From Cristatella mucedo (lineage: Eukaryota; Bryozoa; Phylactolaemata; Cristatellidae): DNA of 61,500 nt. A program made the position numbers and the translations under genes. The notes below the pieces were generated by a model that did not search any database, was not told the origin of the DNA, and saw nothing but the letters and a program-made list of their open reading frames with translations. Below, in pieces: positions 1-11,506 of this stretch. Location: the NCBI GenBank assembly GCA_009760855.2, contig WPIO01000016.1:4361001-4422500 (forward strand), given 5' to 3'. Position 1 is the stretch's first letter, and the number at the start of each line of letters is the position of its first letter.

Positions 1-50
1 AGTTCTCTGAGGGCACTTTATCAAGTGCATTATTATTATTATTAATATTA
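1..50 (+). repeat. LINE 3' tail fragment
   Basis: The window opens inside the last part of the LINE 3' hairpin (the TTCTCTGAGGGC side) followed by an (ATT)n tail. It matches the ends at 30004, 50331 and 57190. It is the 3' end of a copy that begins outside the window. Confidence 0.85.
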
Positions 51-69
51 TGGAATAGCCAGTGCTTAG

Positions 70-209
70 TCTGAAAGTTTAGCCGTGCAACTGGGCGTCA
101 CCACATCACTGGGCGACACCAAAGGCCGGACCGAGTCGACTATGGTGCTTGTCAATACAGCAAACAATGCCACTGGACCCTTTAACCTATGTACGGTTCG
201 CTGCCTCTG
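70..209 (+). CDS. gene P, candidate exon upstream of the propeller exon
   Basis: An open frame runs to a GTAAGG donor at 210. It ends with two bases of a codon, exactly what the exon at 2877 needs (TG plus G gives Trp). The frame reads through a Thr/Ser/Asn-rich stretch with an NAT glycosylation site and ends CTVRCL. The upstream acceptor is weak: AG at 68-69 or 81-82, neither with a good pyrimidine tract. Phase agreement is the main support. It would extend the ectodomain of gene P. It could be a chance frame. Confidence 0.42.
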
Positions 210-1195
210 GTAAGGTCAAGGTCTGGTTCCCTTGTGGGCTTGATCCTGGCTACTTGGCTTTAGCGGGTTTGCTGTAGCCGTGTATCTAGCGGCCTACTGC
301 ACTGGCCTCGGCATAGCCCGTTTTTTTGACATTTCGGATTGGACTTCGTTCCGACTTTCGAACTGCATGGCACCACGATTTCGAGGGCAGATATGTAGCA
401 TGCTCCTCCTCATCTCAAGAGGAATCTCGGCGGGAGGCATCTATCTGCTAAAAGTCACGCTGCTGCTGCATCTGTACAGCAGACTGCAAGTTCCTATCGA
501 AGGATCCAATTGGCAGCTACTTGGGCCCGGGCATTAATTAAAGGGAGGCACGTGACCAGAGTGCCGCGAAGGGCTGCGAATGCAGCCTGATCTAATATGT
601 GCAGTCTGGTCTAATACATGACCAGAAAAATCCAAACCAAGCGAAAGAAAGCTGTTTGGTAGGCATGCGATCCATGCAAAAATGAACCCACCGTAGCCTA
701 AAAGCCTGTTGTTCCCTGAGCAAACCGAGCAGATCAATATGTCGAAATGTCATTGACGGCAGCCACGAACTCCCATGGCCCTCGGTCTAGGCTTTCCTCA
801 TAACGGATCTCGTGCTTTGTTCGATATTGGCGGCCAGTAAATTCACCAGTGTTTGAAGGGCATAATTTTTTATTTCTGTGTTGCCTTGAATGGTAAATGT
901 TCATTTGATGAGATATACATTTTTATTTGTATGTTGATTTGTCGATTGAATTTAACCTCTCCTTCACTGCCGTTAAGCCAGATATCGGCTCCTGAGCCAG
1001 CGAGGGGCCCCGCTGCTTTACGGAAGCAGAAACCGTTGACGAATTGGTTGCAATAACCATGCTAGTGTTGGAGAACATTATAAGCTCGATGTTGACGATT
1101 CGATGTTGACGTCCGTCTGATCGTTCGCCGAGTTTCACCAGCTTGTGACATCTTTTTTGCTCCGAATTTGCAGCTTTATTTTAATTTTATTTATA

Positions 1196-1365
1196 CTAGC
1201 TGATTTAACAGCCCCTTTTTGTATAGCGACAGAAGAGCTTTCACGGCTATCACCACTGCTTGCAGTAGCGATAAAGGATCGCCCACTGCAGGATTCGAAC
1301 CCACGACCTCGGGGCCGAGGTCGTGGGTTCCTAGTGAGCCATTACGGCTCACCTTACCCAGAATC
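1196..1365 (-). repeat. SINE-1 copy
   Basis: On the minus strand there is a tRNA-like head with a B-box GGTTCGAATCC, a body ending in a run that reads CGCTATACAAA-like, and the family 3' end GCTGTTAAATCAGCTAG. Eight related copies occur in the window. Here the B-box region is part of a 34-bp near-perfect palindrome (1297-1330). Confidence 0.8.
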
Positions 1366-2876
1366 TAGGTCTTCTGACTGACTTTGGAATTTATTTTAAT
1401 CGTCAAGAAAATAGAAACTTCGCTTTATCACAAGGAGCATGACACGGGGGGGGGGCATTATTTTCACGTGGCTGCTTAACAGCAACCTGCATCGAAGTCT
1501 TTGCAGGTCTGCCCATCCAGCTGATGGGCCTGCTAATGGCAGCAGAGGCGTAAAGAAAAATGACTAGGAAAGCAATAAGCTCGCTGGCACGACTACAGGG
1601 GGTCATTTTTTCAGACTTTCATAGCAAATTCCTGCTGGATTCAGGTCGTCCGATTTCCTTAGGCATTACTCTTAATCATCGGGAAAAAACGAGACAAGTC
1701 GATTATGTCGTAGGAGGAGGCTCTGACAGCACCCTGTGTCGAAGTCGTGCAGGTCCGACCGTCCAAGGCAGATCACACTGCAAACGACGAAAATCAACTG
1801 CACCAGACCATGCTGTGCACAGTGCTGGCATTGAAGCAGAGCACGCAGGGAAGAATGCTGATAGAGTGCTAGAATGCTGCTAGAGCGGGCCTCGTGCAAT
1901 GTGCGTAGGGAACGTGCACATTGCTAGGGTTGAAGCTGTATGCGAAGGGATGCTTAATGTGCGGTAGTGTGGAAGAAGAGAAAAAAAAAGGGCTAGAGGA
2001 AAAGGTCTGGAACAGTGATGGCTCGCTGACATGAGTACACGGAGCTAGCACACTATAAGCTGCAGCAGCACGTGGTTTCGGTTACGGCGTTTGGTTAGGT
2101 GCTGCGTCGAAATAAATTGGTTTGTCTCCAGCTTGGATAATTAAAGTGAAGCTCGATACGAGTAAATTCCGAGCCGAGCTAGAAAGTTTTGCAATGCAAA
2201 TGGGACGATTTTCAAACTGCATGCAAGATTTCCACGCTGCTCTTCGCTAGGAAGCATAACTGCCAGGAAAGGCTGCCCACTTTCTCAAGAAATGTAAATA
2301 CCAGTTTATAGTCACCGAAGAGTCAGCCCTGCAGGAGGTAATGGCAACCACCTGTGAGAGTGATGGCTGCTAATTAACAAATTCCAATGGCGTGTAGTCG
2401 TAGACTGGAATTCATTATTGTCACAGCACAAGTTAAAGGAATATATATTACTAGAGAATTTGAAGCTGTTTTCTGAATGGCAGCCAAATGTTGTCCCTTC
2501 AATATATGCCTCGAACCTCCTGGACATCATTGGCCTGCTGATAGGACGCCCTTTAATAGAGCAGCACGCCTGAATAGTCAGCTGCATTGGTATAACCGTA
2601 TGCTTGTGCTGGCATAGGTCTGTATTGCCACATTGAATTTGCTTAATAACCATTTCGGCTGCTGAGTCCAGTCTGATTGTTGTGCCAACGGCTGCATAAG
2701 TGTTTGTCTAATATGCTGGTACACATTTACTGTGGATATGAACTCCTCATTACTGGCCGACGGTTGCAGACAATGACACTGCACGTACACAGACTTCAGC
2801 ATATCCATACTATAATGTATGGTAAACGATGGCTTAATCTCACTGACATCCCGACGTTTGTTTCATTTTCCAACAG

Positions 2877-3094
2877 GAATGCAGTCAGGGTGATCGACCT
2901 GAAATTCGGTGGCAGTCGTTGGATTTGCAGCCCTACTAATCGACCTCAACCGACCAACGTGCAAGTATTTAGTGATCTCGAAACCTGCACACTTGGTCAA
3001 CCTTTTGGCATTACCGCCATAAACACCGACTTATTCTACATAAGCGATTTGACGCGAGCTAATGTCACGGCTCTGACCTACAGCGGCAATTTCG
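2877..3094 (+). CDS. gene P, beta-propeller-like ectodomain exon
   Basis: The exon follows a good acceptor (TTTCATTTTCCAACAG) and ends at a GTAGGT donor. It encodes about 72 residues. The C-terminal part, PFGITAINTDLFYISD followed by a Val-Thr-Ala-Leu strand, resembles one blade of an NHL or LDL-receptor YWTD-type beta propeller (P-x-G-I-x ... L-Y/F-x-x-D). It starts with one base completing a codon and ends with one base. The next exon at 5226 starts with two, so the reading frame continues without a break (GCG, Ala). The family call rests on pattern memory. The gene as a whole I do not recognise. The intron to the next exon is 2131 bp and carries a SINE-1 copy. Confidence 0.72.
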
Positions 3095-5225
3095 GTAGGT
3101 GTTTCAGTGGGGTTCCGTGGGCAGGCGCAGCTGCCGCCGGCACGCTGTCAGTCAAACTTAACGTACGGTGCTCGAGGGTGGCTCCGAGTGGCCACTCTGA
3201 ACCTGCGAGCACATGACATCCGGCACATCGGCACATGCTCGTGTCCGCACCTGTCCCAAGCATACCCGTGTCATAGGAATTGTGTAGGTGGACTCGATGA
3301 GGCGATGCATTATGTCCGTGCTTGCTTTAAAATCTAGATTTTTTTAAACCCGGCTGTTTGTACAAATAATTATGGTGTCTTGTATTCGCTGGCACCCGTT
3401 GCTGCTTGCTGTCGTCGCTTGTGCTGTTTGCCCACGCTCCTTACGCCCTGACCAAAAGTGTAACCGTGTCGCTTGGGTTGCAACGTGCCGAATGCCTCTC
3501 AGCCCACCCACCGGTAGAAATATGGCAGCCTCCTCCGGAAGCATAGACTGGTTCTGTAAACCGAAAGGACCTTTCGAAGACCGGCTCTTTGGCCCTCTTT
3601 TAAAATTTTGGAGAGGCTGGAACTGCCTCGAAAAACCTCAACAGACCCCCGAAGAATGATATATATTTACGTACGAGTAGCCAGGTGAGTGGTTGCTAGT
3701 GTTTTAACTTTTCGGCTTGCAAATCCTCCATGTGCTCTTGCCTCTTTAGCCGATTCGAGAGCAGTGATATAAATGATAGCACCTGCTGCTGGAAATCGAA
3801 GCCGCCCGTGCTGTGATAATCGCCTTACTTTCAAGCAGGAGAAGCTGCATGTACAGTATGCCTCCTAGTTGAGGCTGGCAGTAAAAGTGGAATGTGAGCT
3901 TCAATGCTTTTGCAACAGCTTCGTTTATGTAGCAGCAGAAGAGCTGTTACGGCTATCGCCACCACTCGCAGTGAGCAATAAAGATTCGTCCTTTGTAGGG
4001 CTCGAACCCACGACCTGGATCGTGATAAGTAAGACCTTACCCCTAGGCTAACACCCCGGGCTGTGCCAGCCGACCAATCAGAATTCCATGGCGTATCGCG
4101 TACACTGCCAACCAAAACAACTGTGGCTGACATTCACGCACTCGAGTTTTGTCGAGGCATTTAGGGCATGTCCTCGAACCTCGAATGTTTCTTCATTGTA
4201 GCTACGGCTTCATCCACTCCTCCAAAGGAGACCTAGGTATATGAAATGCACCATTGCACATTTAGCAGCTCATACTGCTTAGCACTCTACACTTGCCTGA
4301 AGAACCCTTCATATAAGTACCTTCTTTGTCTTTCATTTCTTGCCCTACTCCCCTACATCGATGAATGCAGTGGTGAACCCCATTTCTGCGGTAGTGGCTT
4401 GATGGTTTCCGGGCAATCTTCAATCGGATCCAGCCTCCGGCATTGTCCGGCAATCGCCCCAACGAAAAAAGTCAGTGTCATTAAGGCAGAAAGTCGAGTT
4501 GTGTTCATTCAGCTTTAAAATGTCTCGAGTTTCGGCTGTACAGATCAACTCTTCGAAGTTCAGCGCAGCTGCAGTAAAATAAGCCCTGTCGGCGGCTATG
4601 AGTCTCTTGAGTGAGCACTGTGCGACCAGCAGATTCTGAGCCCGATACCCAATCAGAGGATGCTGCTGCTTCGGTCACAGGGTCGGTGGTTCTGCCTAGT
4701 CTGACGGTATTGTTAGCTTGGCAGCCACTTGGCGTCCACCCAATCCTCAGCCTGGGCGCCTGGCTTCCACCAAGGGAGGTGCAGCCTGGTTTCAGATATA
4801 TATCTGTGTGTGCGTGTGTGCGTGTAGCCTCTTTTCCGGCCGTCCGGTCTCGGCCATTCAACGCTCGTAGCTCGCTGCTGCTTTTATTGCCGCATGTCAA
4901 ACTCATTGACCCCACAAGATTTGTCGATTTCGCTTAAGCAAGGCAGAATCTTGGCGACACCAAAGCCCAATGGGCATGCTGAATTTACACGTATACATGC
5001 CAGGGCACAGACTAGAAAGCCCTGGTTCAATTGTGCTCATGCGTCACGCTTCGTCTACGACCTTGGTACAGCAGCCTCGTGGCAAGGAGGCGGCAGGCTG
5101 TCAGTGCTTTGTTCGCCCGTTCTTCACCTACTTTGCTCGCTCGTTAGCTAAGAAGCGATAGTATTGGCGGCTTTCCCGCGGGCTGGCTATCCACAGTAGC
5201 GAGCCGAGATTCACTTGTTTTGCAG
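3095..5225 (+). other. gene P intron
   Basis: The interval lies between a GTAGGT donor and a TTTTGCAG acceptor. Besides the SINE-1 copy it holds an ORF-poor mixture with no other element that I recognise. An extra small exon cannot be excluded. Confidence 0.55.
3927..4057 (-). repeat. SINE-1 copy, partial
   Basis: It shares the B-box GGGTTCGAGCCC and the body motif around AGCCGTAACAGCTC with the other SINE-1 copies. The 3' GCTGTTAAATCAGC end is missing. It lies in the intron between the propeller and membrane exons of gene P. Confidence 0.72.
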
Positions 5226-6550
5226 CGCTCACCACGGTGCAAACGTTGCCACCGACTACTGTGACCACCCCTCCAGCGCCGACCTTCGCTATTCCGCCAG
5301 TGTTCACTCCGAAGGCACTCTCGACGACGACGACACTTCCGCTGTCGTTCGCCCCGATCAGCAACAGCACTGGGTCGAGCAGAGCGTCCGCCGCCGAGGG
5401 CGGCGACTCGCTGGCCGTCGCCCTGGGCGCTGGCCTGGGCGTGGCGCTCATCGTGGCGCTCGCCTGCGGCCTGTGCGTCTTCTTCGCCGTCAGGGACTAT
5501 CGAAAGAATAAGCGAAATCCGACCACGCCCTTCTCGCGGGCCGTCTCTTTTGCCGTTCGCTCGTTCAGAAACTCGTTCGGCAAAGGCCGATTCCAGCGCG
5601 ACGGTCGTCAACAGCTGGCTGAGAGCAACGGCAGCCTGGCGGGCAACGGCTCGGCGGCGGCGGCGACTGCAACTCGCTTCGACGACATCCGTCTCGCCGA
5701 TCGGCCGCCAGCTGCAGTTTCCGCTGGACAGCGGCAGCGGCCGCAGCAGCGCGGTTTGCCAGCTCGGGCCGCCGCCCGCCAGCCGGACGGAGGCAGCCTC
5801 AGCACGAGCCAGCAAGCGGCGCCTACGGCTGCCCCTGCTCAGCGCCGAGCCGGACGCGAAGGCTCGCTGGATGGATCTGGAGGACAGCAGCGATTCCAGC
5901 CGCCTACGTACGAAGCTCTGGGATTGCGGCCTGATGCCGTCGGAGAATACGAGTCCCTTAAGTTGAAAGGACTTCGACCCGAAAGTGTGCCACCGAACGG
6001 GTCAGCCGGCGGCGGCCGAGCACCAGGCAGAGGCGAGCCGGCGGCTTACGGCGGTGCTCCGGCGGCGTCGGCCTCATACGAAGCTCGGGCTGCCAGTGCC
6101 GCTTCTTACTCGGCGCAGCAGCGGGCCAGCGAACCATCGCTCCTCCCACAAGCCGCGACGGGCCAGCGCTACTATGCCGACCCGCTGGGCGCCGGCGGTC
6201 TGTATGGTCAGCCAAGTGCCGCCCCCACGCCAGCGGAGGCCCGGTCGGCGTCCGGTCCACAGAGGCCGAGTCAGGTTCGCTACGGAGGAGACGGCCGAGC
6301 GGACCTCGCCGCCGCTAGCAGCTACCGCTCCGGCGGTGGCGGCAGGGCCGCGGCGGCCGGAACTGGCAACGGCGGCGGGGAGTTGATCTTGAGCCCAGTG
6401 GGGCTCGCGGCGGGCATGCCGTCGCGGCCCACAGCGGCCAATCCTGCATACGGCTACCAACCACAGACGCCGCCCGCTGGCGGCGGTGGGCCTACCGGGC
6501 GCAGCGGCACCGGCGAACCGCTAGGTGGCGGGCACAGCGTGCACGTCTGA
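5226..6550 (+). CDS. gene P, terminal exon: membrane span and Gly/Ala/Pro-rich cytoplasmic tail
   Basis: This single exon encodes 440 residues from acceptor TTCACTTGTTTTGCAG to TGA. The order is: a Thr/Pro-rich stalk of about 60 residues; a hydrophobic Ala/Gly/Val/Leu span of about 26 residues (nt 5415-5490); a basic stop-transfer RDYRKNKR; then a tail of more than 330 residues rich in Gly, Ala, Pro, Ser and Gln. The tail holds a PPTYEALGL segment near nt 5900, a PPxY motif of the kind bound by WW domains of Nedd4-type ligases, and ends HSVHV, which fits a class II PDZ ligand. The topology is therefore type I: propeller outside, disordered tail inside. Codons are strongly GC-ending. The span and phase join are seen; the partner proteins are inferred. 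The signal peptide exon lies outside the window. I do not recognise the gene. Confidence 0.82.
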
Positions 6551-7142
6551 GCCCGCCCCACCCGCTTTCGCTCCCGTCACGCCGGCCGCCTGTGCCAGCC
6601 TCCGGAAGCGTCCGTGCCGTCGCTGGCTTTCTATGCAGTGCTGAGAGACCAGCGTCTTGGGTCAGCCAGTCTACTTGGGTCAACAGGGAAGGGCGCATAC
6701 CCGCGTAGCCTGCCGGAGGGCGGTCTGACCTTCGTAAAGATTCCTCCGTCGAGTGCACACCGCCCGAAGCTCCCGGAACGATTTAGCCGGTGGTCTTCGC
6801 AGTCCACCCTCTAAACCCTCGCAGCAGGCACCGCTTTTTTACCATTTATGTACTACAGTTTATTGACCCGTCGAGTGCGAAGCAGAGCTATCTGTTTTTG
6901 GCTTACTGCAAATATGCAATCATTCTAAATGAATGCACGAACGCTAAATTGCCTCGCCGGGAAAGTTCTTGTATTCCCGGGTAGATAGTGTTATTTTTGC
7001 AAGTGCCTGAGCCTCAGAAGTACAGAAAACGGTCGTGTTTTACTACAACTAAGCTTATGTGACCCGGACAACGTTACACTTCTCAGCGCTCGTGACACGT
7101 GACCTCACTGCTCCTCACAGAGTAGCCGCTGTGGCCAGTCCA
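6551..7142. other. gene P 3' UTR and downstream sequence
   Basis: The first part is GC-rich and probably the 3' UTR of gene P. Base composition drops after about 6830. I see no further gene or repeat here. Confidence 0.4.
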
Positions 7143-7478
7143 GACGGCGGCTGCGAGCACCGGGACTTGCCCGTCTCAAAGGTAAAAATAGTATGAAAGC
7201 TTGTTAAAACCGCCCAGGACACCCATAAGAGAAGCCACCATTTTAAAGTCCCCAACGCCCTCCCACCGGAACTCGTCATACCTCAGAGCTTCCAGCAAGA
7301 TCTTAATTAGGGCTGCTTTTTGGAACGCGGACGAATTCTTTGCCAAGGCTACAGGAAATATGCAACCGAGTCCATTTTGGCGGTTATGCTTCCCAGTTTC
7401 CCAGCGACACCGCTTATCCATAACTATGATATTTCCATCGTCAATGTGAGACAGCTCGTTGCCATCAAGCGGGAACAC
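7143..7478 (-). pseudogene. decayed transposon-associated ORF fragment
   Basis: The frame contains LLEALRYDEFRWEGVGDFKM and then LMGVLGGF. This resembles, from memory, a repeated invertebrate ORF family with blocks like L-K-Y-x-E-x-x-W-x-x-x-x-D-x-K-M ... G-x-Q-x-G-Y/F-T-K ... C-L-W-D. Here the block corresponding to CLWD reads FYL-stop-D, so the fragment is broken. It has no neighbours from the same element. The family name is unknown to me and the match is unverified. Confidence 0.42.
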
Positions 7479-8162
7479 AAAAGCAATACATGATCAAGGC
7501 AGTTGAGTGAGTTTGAGATGCTACGCCGCAGAAATTGATCAAAGCGCTAGTACAGCTGTTTCGTCTGCATACGAACGAAAACCTCGACTATGCTTGGTGA
7601 CTATATCGGCAGGAAAGAGAATAAATTGTGAAAAGTAGAAACCAAAAAGGACCTAGTGCATCGCATTGGCTCGCTGGATGACCTTTGGCCTTGGATATCC
7701 ACATTGAAAGATTCCCGAATGAGATGGGGCCTAAACAATTGTTGCGGTGCAGGCTAAGTCAGCGTTCCTCAGACGCGTTCCAACGTCTTTGATAGGACGT
7801 CAATAAGGAGACGCGACGGAAGTTGCTTAAGTTCTCCTAGTCGCGAGTCGACTTCTTAATGAGTAGCCTGACAAAGTTTGCAGGTCGCTGTTGCCATCTT
7901 ACAAGTCTAGCGGCCGGTTGTGACTGCTTAACAGCTGGGTAGCCGCAGCAACTGAAGGGTTGCTCGGCACCCTCATCAATCCGTACGTCTATGAGGTAAG
8001 GCAGTGTGGACGTTTCATGTTGGACTGGCTTATGGTTTGATGAAGACAGCCGGCATGTTTATTGGTTTGCTTTATGGCTGGACGCGTGGATGCTTTTATG
8101 TTAGCGTACGGTTTGACGCTGGCATGTTTATTGATGTGCTTTTCGGCGAGCGTATGGTTGTC

Positions 8163-8240
8163 TGTGGTTGTAGGACATTCCCCCCCCCCGTGGACCCTAG
8201 GACATTCCCCCCCCCCCGGGGTAGGACATTTCCCCTTATG
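8163..8240 (+). repeat. G/C minisatellite, unit TAGGACATTCCCCC
   Basis: Three imperfect units of TAGGACATT plus a run of C lie head to tail. Related units in the opposite orientation lie at 13217-13275, just beyond the LTR retrotransposon. Confidence 0.65.
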
Positions 8241-9228
8241 TTGATGAATGTATATCTTTGAATATACATGATTAATACATGATACCTTAGAATATGATAT
8301 CTTAGAATATACATGATATATATATACATGATTAAATGTTCATGCTCTATTAAAATAGAATCAACTCAGTATAATTAGAGGAATGGATTGGAAGGGTGGT
8401 TTCTAATAAAGCAAGCGGTTGCGGCTGCAGTAGCAGCGAGCTATACAGTTTGGTCTCGAGGAAGTTAGGTCCCACTCGACGCCTGCAAATGAGCGCTAAG
8501 CCTCGGAGGTCTACTGAGTATAACTCTGCACTGGGGCAGCTCTCAGGCTAGCCGCGATACTAGCTAGCCCTTGCCATAGTGGGGTTGACTAGGGCACCGA
8601 GAGCAACCCGTAGCGAGCGGACTAGCCGAGTAAAATTGGGTAGGGGGACACATTAGTTAACCGGGAGCGGAGCGTCAGTTTGACAGCGAGATCCGCTCAG
8701 GTTAGAATGGAGATTGGTTAGACAAAGAGCGGTCAGGGTGTGGACCGACTACTGTACTCCACTAGACAAAGAGCGAAAGGATGGCAAGCTGGCGGAGGAG
8801 CCATCTAATAAATTACAGGCAGACGCGAATAGGCCGAGGACGGACACCGAGCGCTAGGATCCGACAAAAATAGCAGCTACGCTCAAGGTCAAGAGGGTAG
8901 AGAGAGAGAGAGTATAAGCGACATGACTGAAGCAACTCAGGGCTGCAGCTTCGGTAGTCGATGAGAGACTACGCCTCGAGAGCACGAGAGTCGAACCTAC
9001 GGCGACGAACGAGTAAGTGCAACTTAGACTTCTCGGTTGTGTTCTGCCGGCTACTCAGTTAGCTGCTCATATCTTGAGGTGCTGTATCGGTCCGCCTTCG
9101 GGGACGAGACCGCTGCTAGCGACGCAGGCGTGTGGTGGCTTATTGTAGTCAGGCTTCGGGAGTTCTCACGCAGTTAATTCCGTCGGTCCGGTGCGTGTCG
9201 GCGCGTAACCACTACTAACAGGCCCACA
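8241..9228. other. unannotated repeat-like spacer
   Basis: There is no convincing ORF. Content includes a short (ATATAC)-type stretch near 8250-8330, a (GA)n run at about 8900, and a GC-rich block from about 9050 that may be the body of an LTR or other repeat whose right end is listed separately. I recognise no gene. Confidence 0.35.
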
Positions 9229-9310
9229 ATAAACTGTTGCTTTCGGCACCCAATTGTGGCCGCCTGTGTTTTAACCTCGCTGCACTACACCGTCCACCGG
9301 GGGACGAGCT
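9229..9310 (+). repeat. end of a dispersed LTR-like repeat
   Basis: The segment CCACAATAAACTGTTGCTTT, then CGGCACCCA and TGGCCG, then TTTTAACC, is matched by a diverged copy at 60909-60962. The AATAAA and the sharp similarity make an LTR-like 3' region plausible. No coding region accompanies it. Confidence 0.4.
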
Positions 9311-9420
9311 TCTGCGCCGCGGTTACAACTCTACCCCAAGAGATCTAGATGCCCTAATACGCACTAATTAAAGCACGGAATACGAGCAATAGTGGATTTA
9401 GGTGGCCGAGGCGCAGCCCG

Positions 9421-9515
9421 CTCTAAAACCTAAACGCTAAAAACTCTAAACCCTAAATTCTAAACACTAAACCCTAGAAACCCTAAACCTTAAAACACTA
9501 AATTCTAAAACCTAA
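9421..9515. repeat. degenerate (CCCTAAA)n telomere-like tract
   Basis: About 95 bp consist of variants of CTAAACCCTAAA, such as AAACCCTAAA, CTAAACACTAAA and CTAAATTCTAAA. The best units are the 7-mer CCCTAAA known from plant and some protist telomeres, not the TTAGGG hexamer usual in animals. It ends 12 bp before the retrotransposon LTR. Confidence 0.7.
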
Positions 9516-9527
9516 ATCGGAGGGAGG

Positions 9528-9846
9528 TGTGCTTTGATTCGCCTTGCACGAAGAACGCCCGCACAGAACAAACACCAATAATTTATTCTACTACTCACAG
9601 AGCAGAGGGAGCACGACTTCACTCGCCCCTCTCTCCCACTCGAGTCCCCTCTTCTCGACTCCGGCTGTGCCTTGGCCGACCCCGATGCTGAATCCACCAT
9701 CTGTTCACCAGCGGGTTATCGGCCTGTGTCAACGCCTAATTAGAGGCTGACCACAGCTGTGTGCAGGCCAATCTCGGGGATTTGGGGATGCTCCCACCAG
9801 CTGTTGAGGAAAAGAGCGGTACCAGCCTGCATACAATCGAAACGCA
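9528..9846 (-). repeat. 3' LTR
   Basis: I count five differences from the other LTR over the 314 matching bases, plus three in the terminal 5 bp, hence about 97-98% identity and a recent insertion. Its outer edge is followed by GGAGG and then the telomere-like tract. Confidence 0.8.
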
Positions 9847-10128
9847 CGCCCCATTGACCTTAAGGTCACAAGTTTCCAGCTGCAATGCAAGTAGCTGCAC
9901 TGTACCATCGCTTAAGCAAACTCCCTTGTCCCCTGACGCACAGATCTGTCAATGACGTAGTCGGAGTACCAACGCGGGTGCTGCAGTTCCGACCGCATGC
10001 GAAGCTGATGGCCGCCCCTTTCCTCTGTCCCATCATACTCAATCATCTTCGCCTCTTATCTGGGAGGGTGCTGGCAGCTAAGCCGGTAATACTGGCTCAG
10101 CGTCCGGAACTAGCCTGACGTCCGACAC

Positions 10129-10830
10129 TTATCTTCGGATTCCGTTCACCTCGACACCAAGGCCGTGAGTCCCCGAGGTTACAGTCCCTTCCGGCCATTC
10201 TGTCGTACACCGCGCATCGGCTGGTTTCACAGAAACCCTTTGGCCCAATGTGTAGCTAATGGGAGATTGGGCGTTGCAGTGCTGTGCCTTCTTCGGCTGG
10301 AGCGGGCACCGCCATTCATACATAAATAACCGCCTGTGAGGCACGGTTTCGCCCTTTATCCCCTCAGTCGGCGCCGAATTGTACCAGTACACCATATGTA
10401 GTATTCCTCTTCCGGTGCGAGCTGACATGCCCTTGATAGTCCGATGCATGCTTTCGACAATGCCGTTGCCTTCCGGTCGGTAAGCACACCGGTAGACGGT
10501 CTCAACGTCCCAGCGTTCGCAGAGACGCCGAACTGCCTCAGATCGGAACGAGGCGCTGTTGTCCATCAGAAGCTGCGTAGGTGAGCCTCTCTCTCGAAAG
10601 ATTTGCTCCAGCACTCTGGTGATAAGGTGCACCTCTTCGCTAGGATCGTGCCGCCATAGCGTAAATCTGCTGGGCCCACAATCCACCAGCGTCAGATATT
10701 TCTCACCCACCGCGGTAGTGTGTGACATCGATCGCAAGACGAGACCAGGGTTCGGTGACTTCAAGACTGCCTCGCTGCCACGAAATCGGCGACGGATCCA
10801 CTGATCTGCAGCGAAGATAGGAACGAACAA
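10129..10830 (-). pseudogene. integrase core segment of pol
   Basis: TLVDCGPSRF and LLMDNSASFRSEAVRRLCER, followed by YRPEGNGIVESMHRTIK, fit the D-D-E integrase catalytic core. In the second block the usual D-N-G reads D-N-S. A C-terminal basic region follows. The frame join to the preceding segment needs a one-base shift near 10712. Confidence 0.78.
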
Positions 10831-11506
10831 TTTGTTCTACATCGGTTCTGCGGATGTTTGCATTAGGGTGACATAGCCTCGCCAGGTATAGCGTCCTGTC
10901 GACGCCCAGGTGGTGCAGATTGTGGAATTGCTTGAGGTCGATATTGGGAGCCGCCAAACTGACCTCAGGAGCGACGGCACCGGTACAGCAAGTCGTGAAC
11001 TTCAACCACCTTTGCGGTACTCGCGTCAGCTGGTCCGCTTTGTTCTCCGGTGACCTTACTAGGCTTACAGTCGTCTCCAGATTGCACTTCACTACAATAT
11101 CTCGGAGTAGGCCCAATCGTCGTCGAATTATCGCCTCTCCCATGCCGATCGTTGTAACGGGTTTATCCCCATCGATCAATGACTTCAGCCAACGAAACAC
11201 CGAAGTCGAATCAGTCACAATTTGCACTTTCTGAAGTCCCCACGCAATAGCGATGTTAAGGCCTTTGATGACGGCTTCTAGCTCGGCCGTGTTGATATGC
11301 GAGGTATCGTCCGGCTTTCGAAGCCACGAGGCATCCTCAACCACTTTACAGTCAATCTCAAGGCACGTTCCAATAGCGATGCTGCTCGAATAGCACAAAA
11401 ATTTTCCACTGACGACATTAGACACCTGCCACGCGACAGTCACCGGATCAGAAGCTAGCACCCTGCGATGGACGTCGTGAGCAATTTCCAGAACCCCACT
11501 CGGCAC
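10703..11506 (-). pseudogene. RNase H and integrase zinc-binding segment of pol
   Basis: RNase H landmarks are the NTAELEAVIKGLNIAI block and QIVTDSTSVFRWLKS. Further on, HHLGVDRTLYLARL ... IVRSYLRCRSVDP is a His-His-Cys-Cys integrase N-terminal domain, although the second Cys spacing is only partly conserved. The frame ends near 10703 after SRLAIDVT, and the integrase core continues in another frame. Confidence 0.78.

Noticed and set aside
5144-5815. Long minus-strand open frame opposite the gene P terminal exon
   Set aside because: Arg-rich shadow of a GC-rich exon. The plus strand has acceptor, membrane span and stop in the right places.
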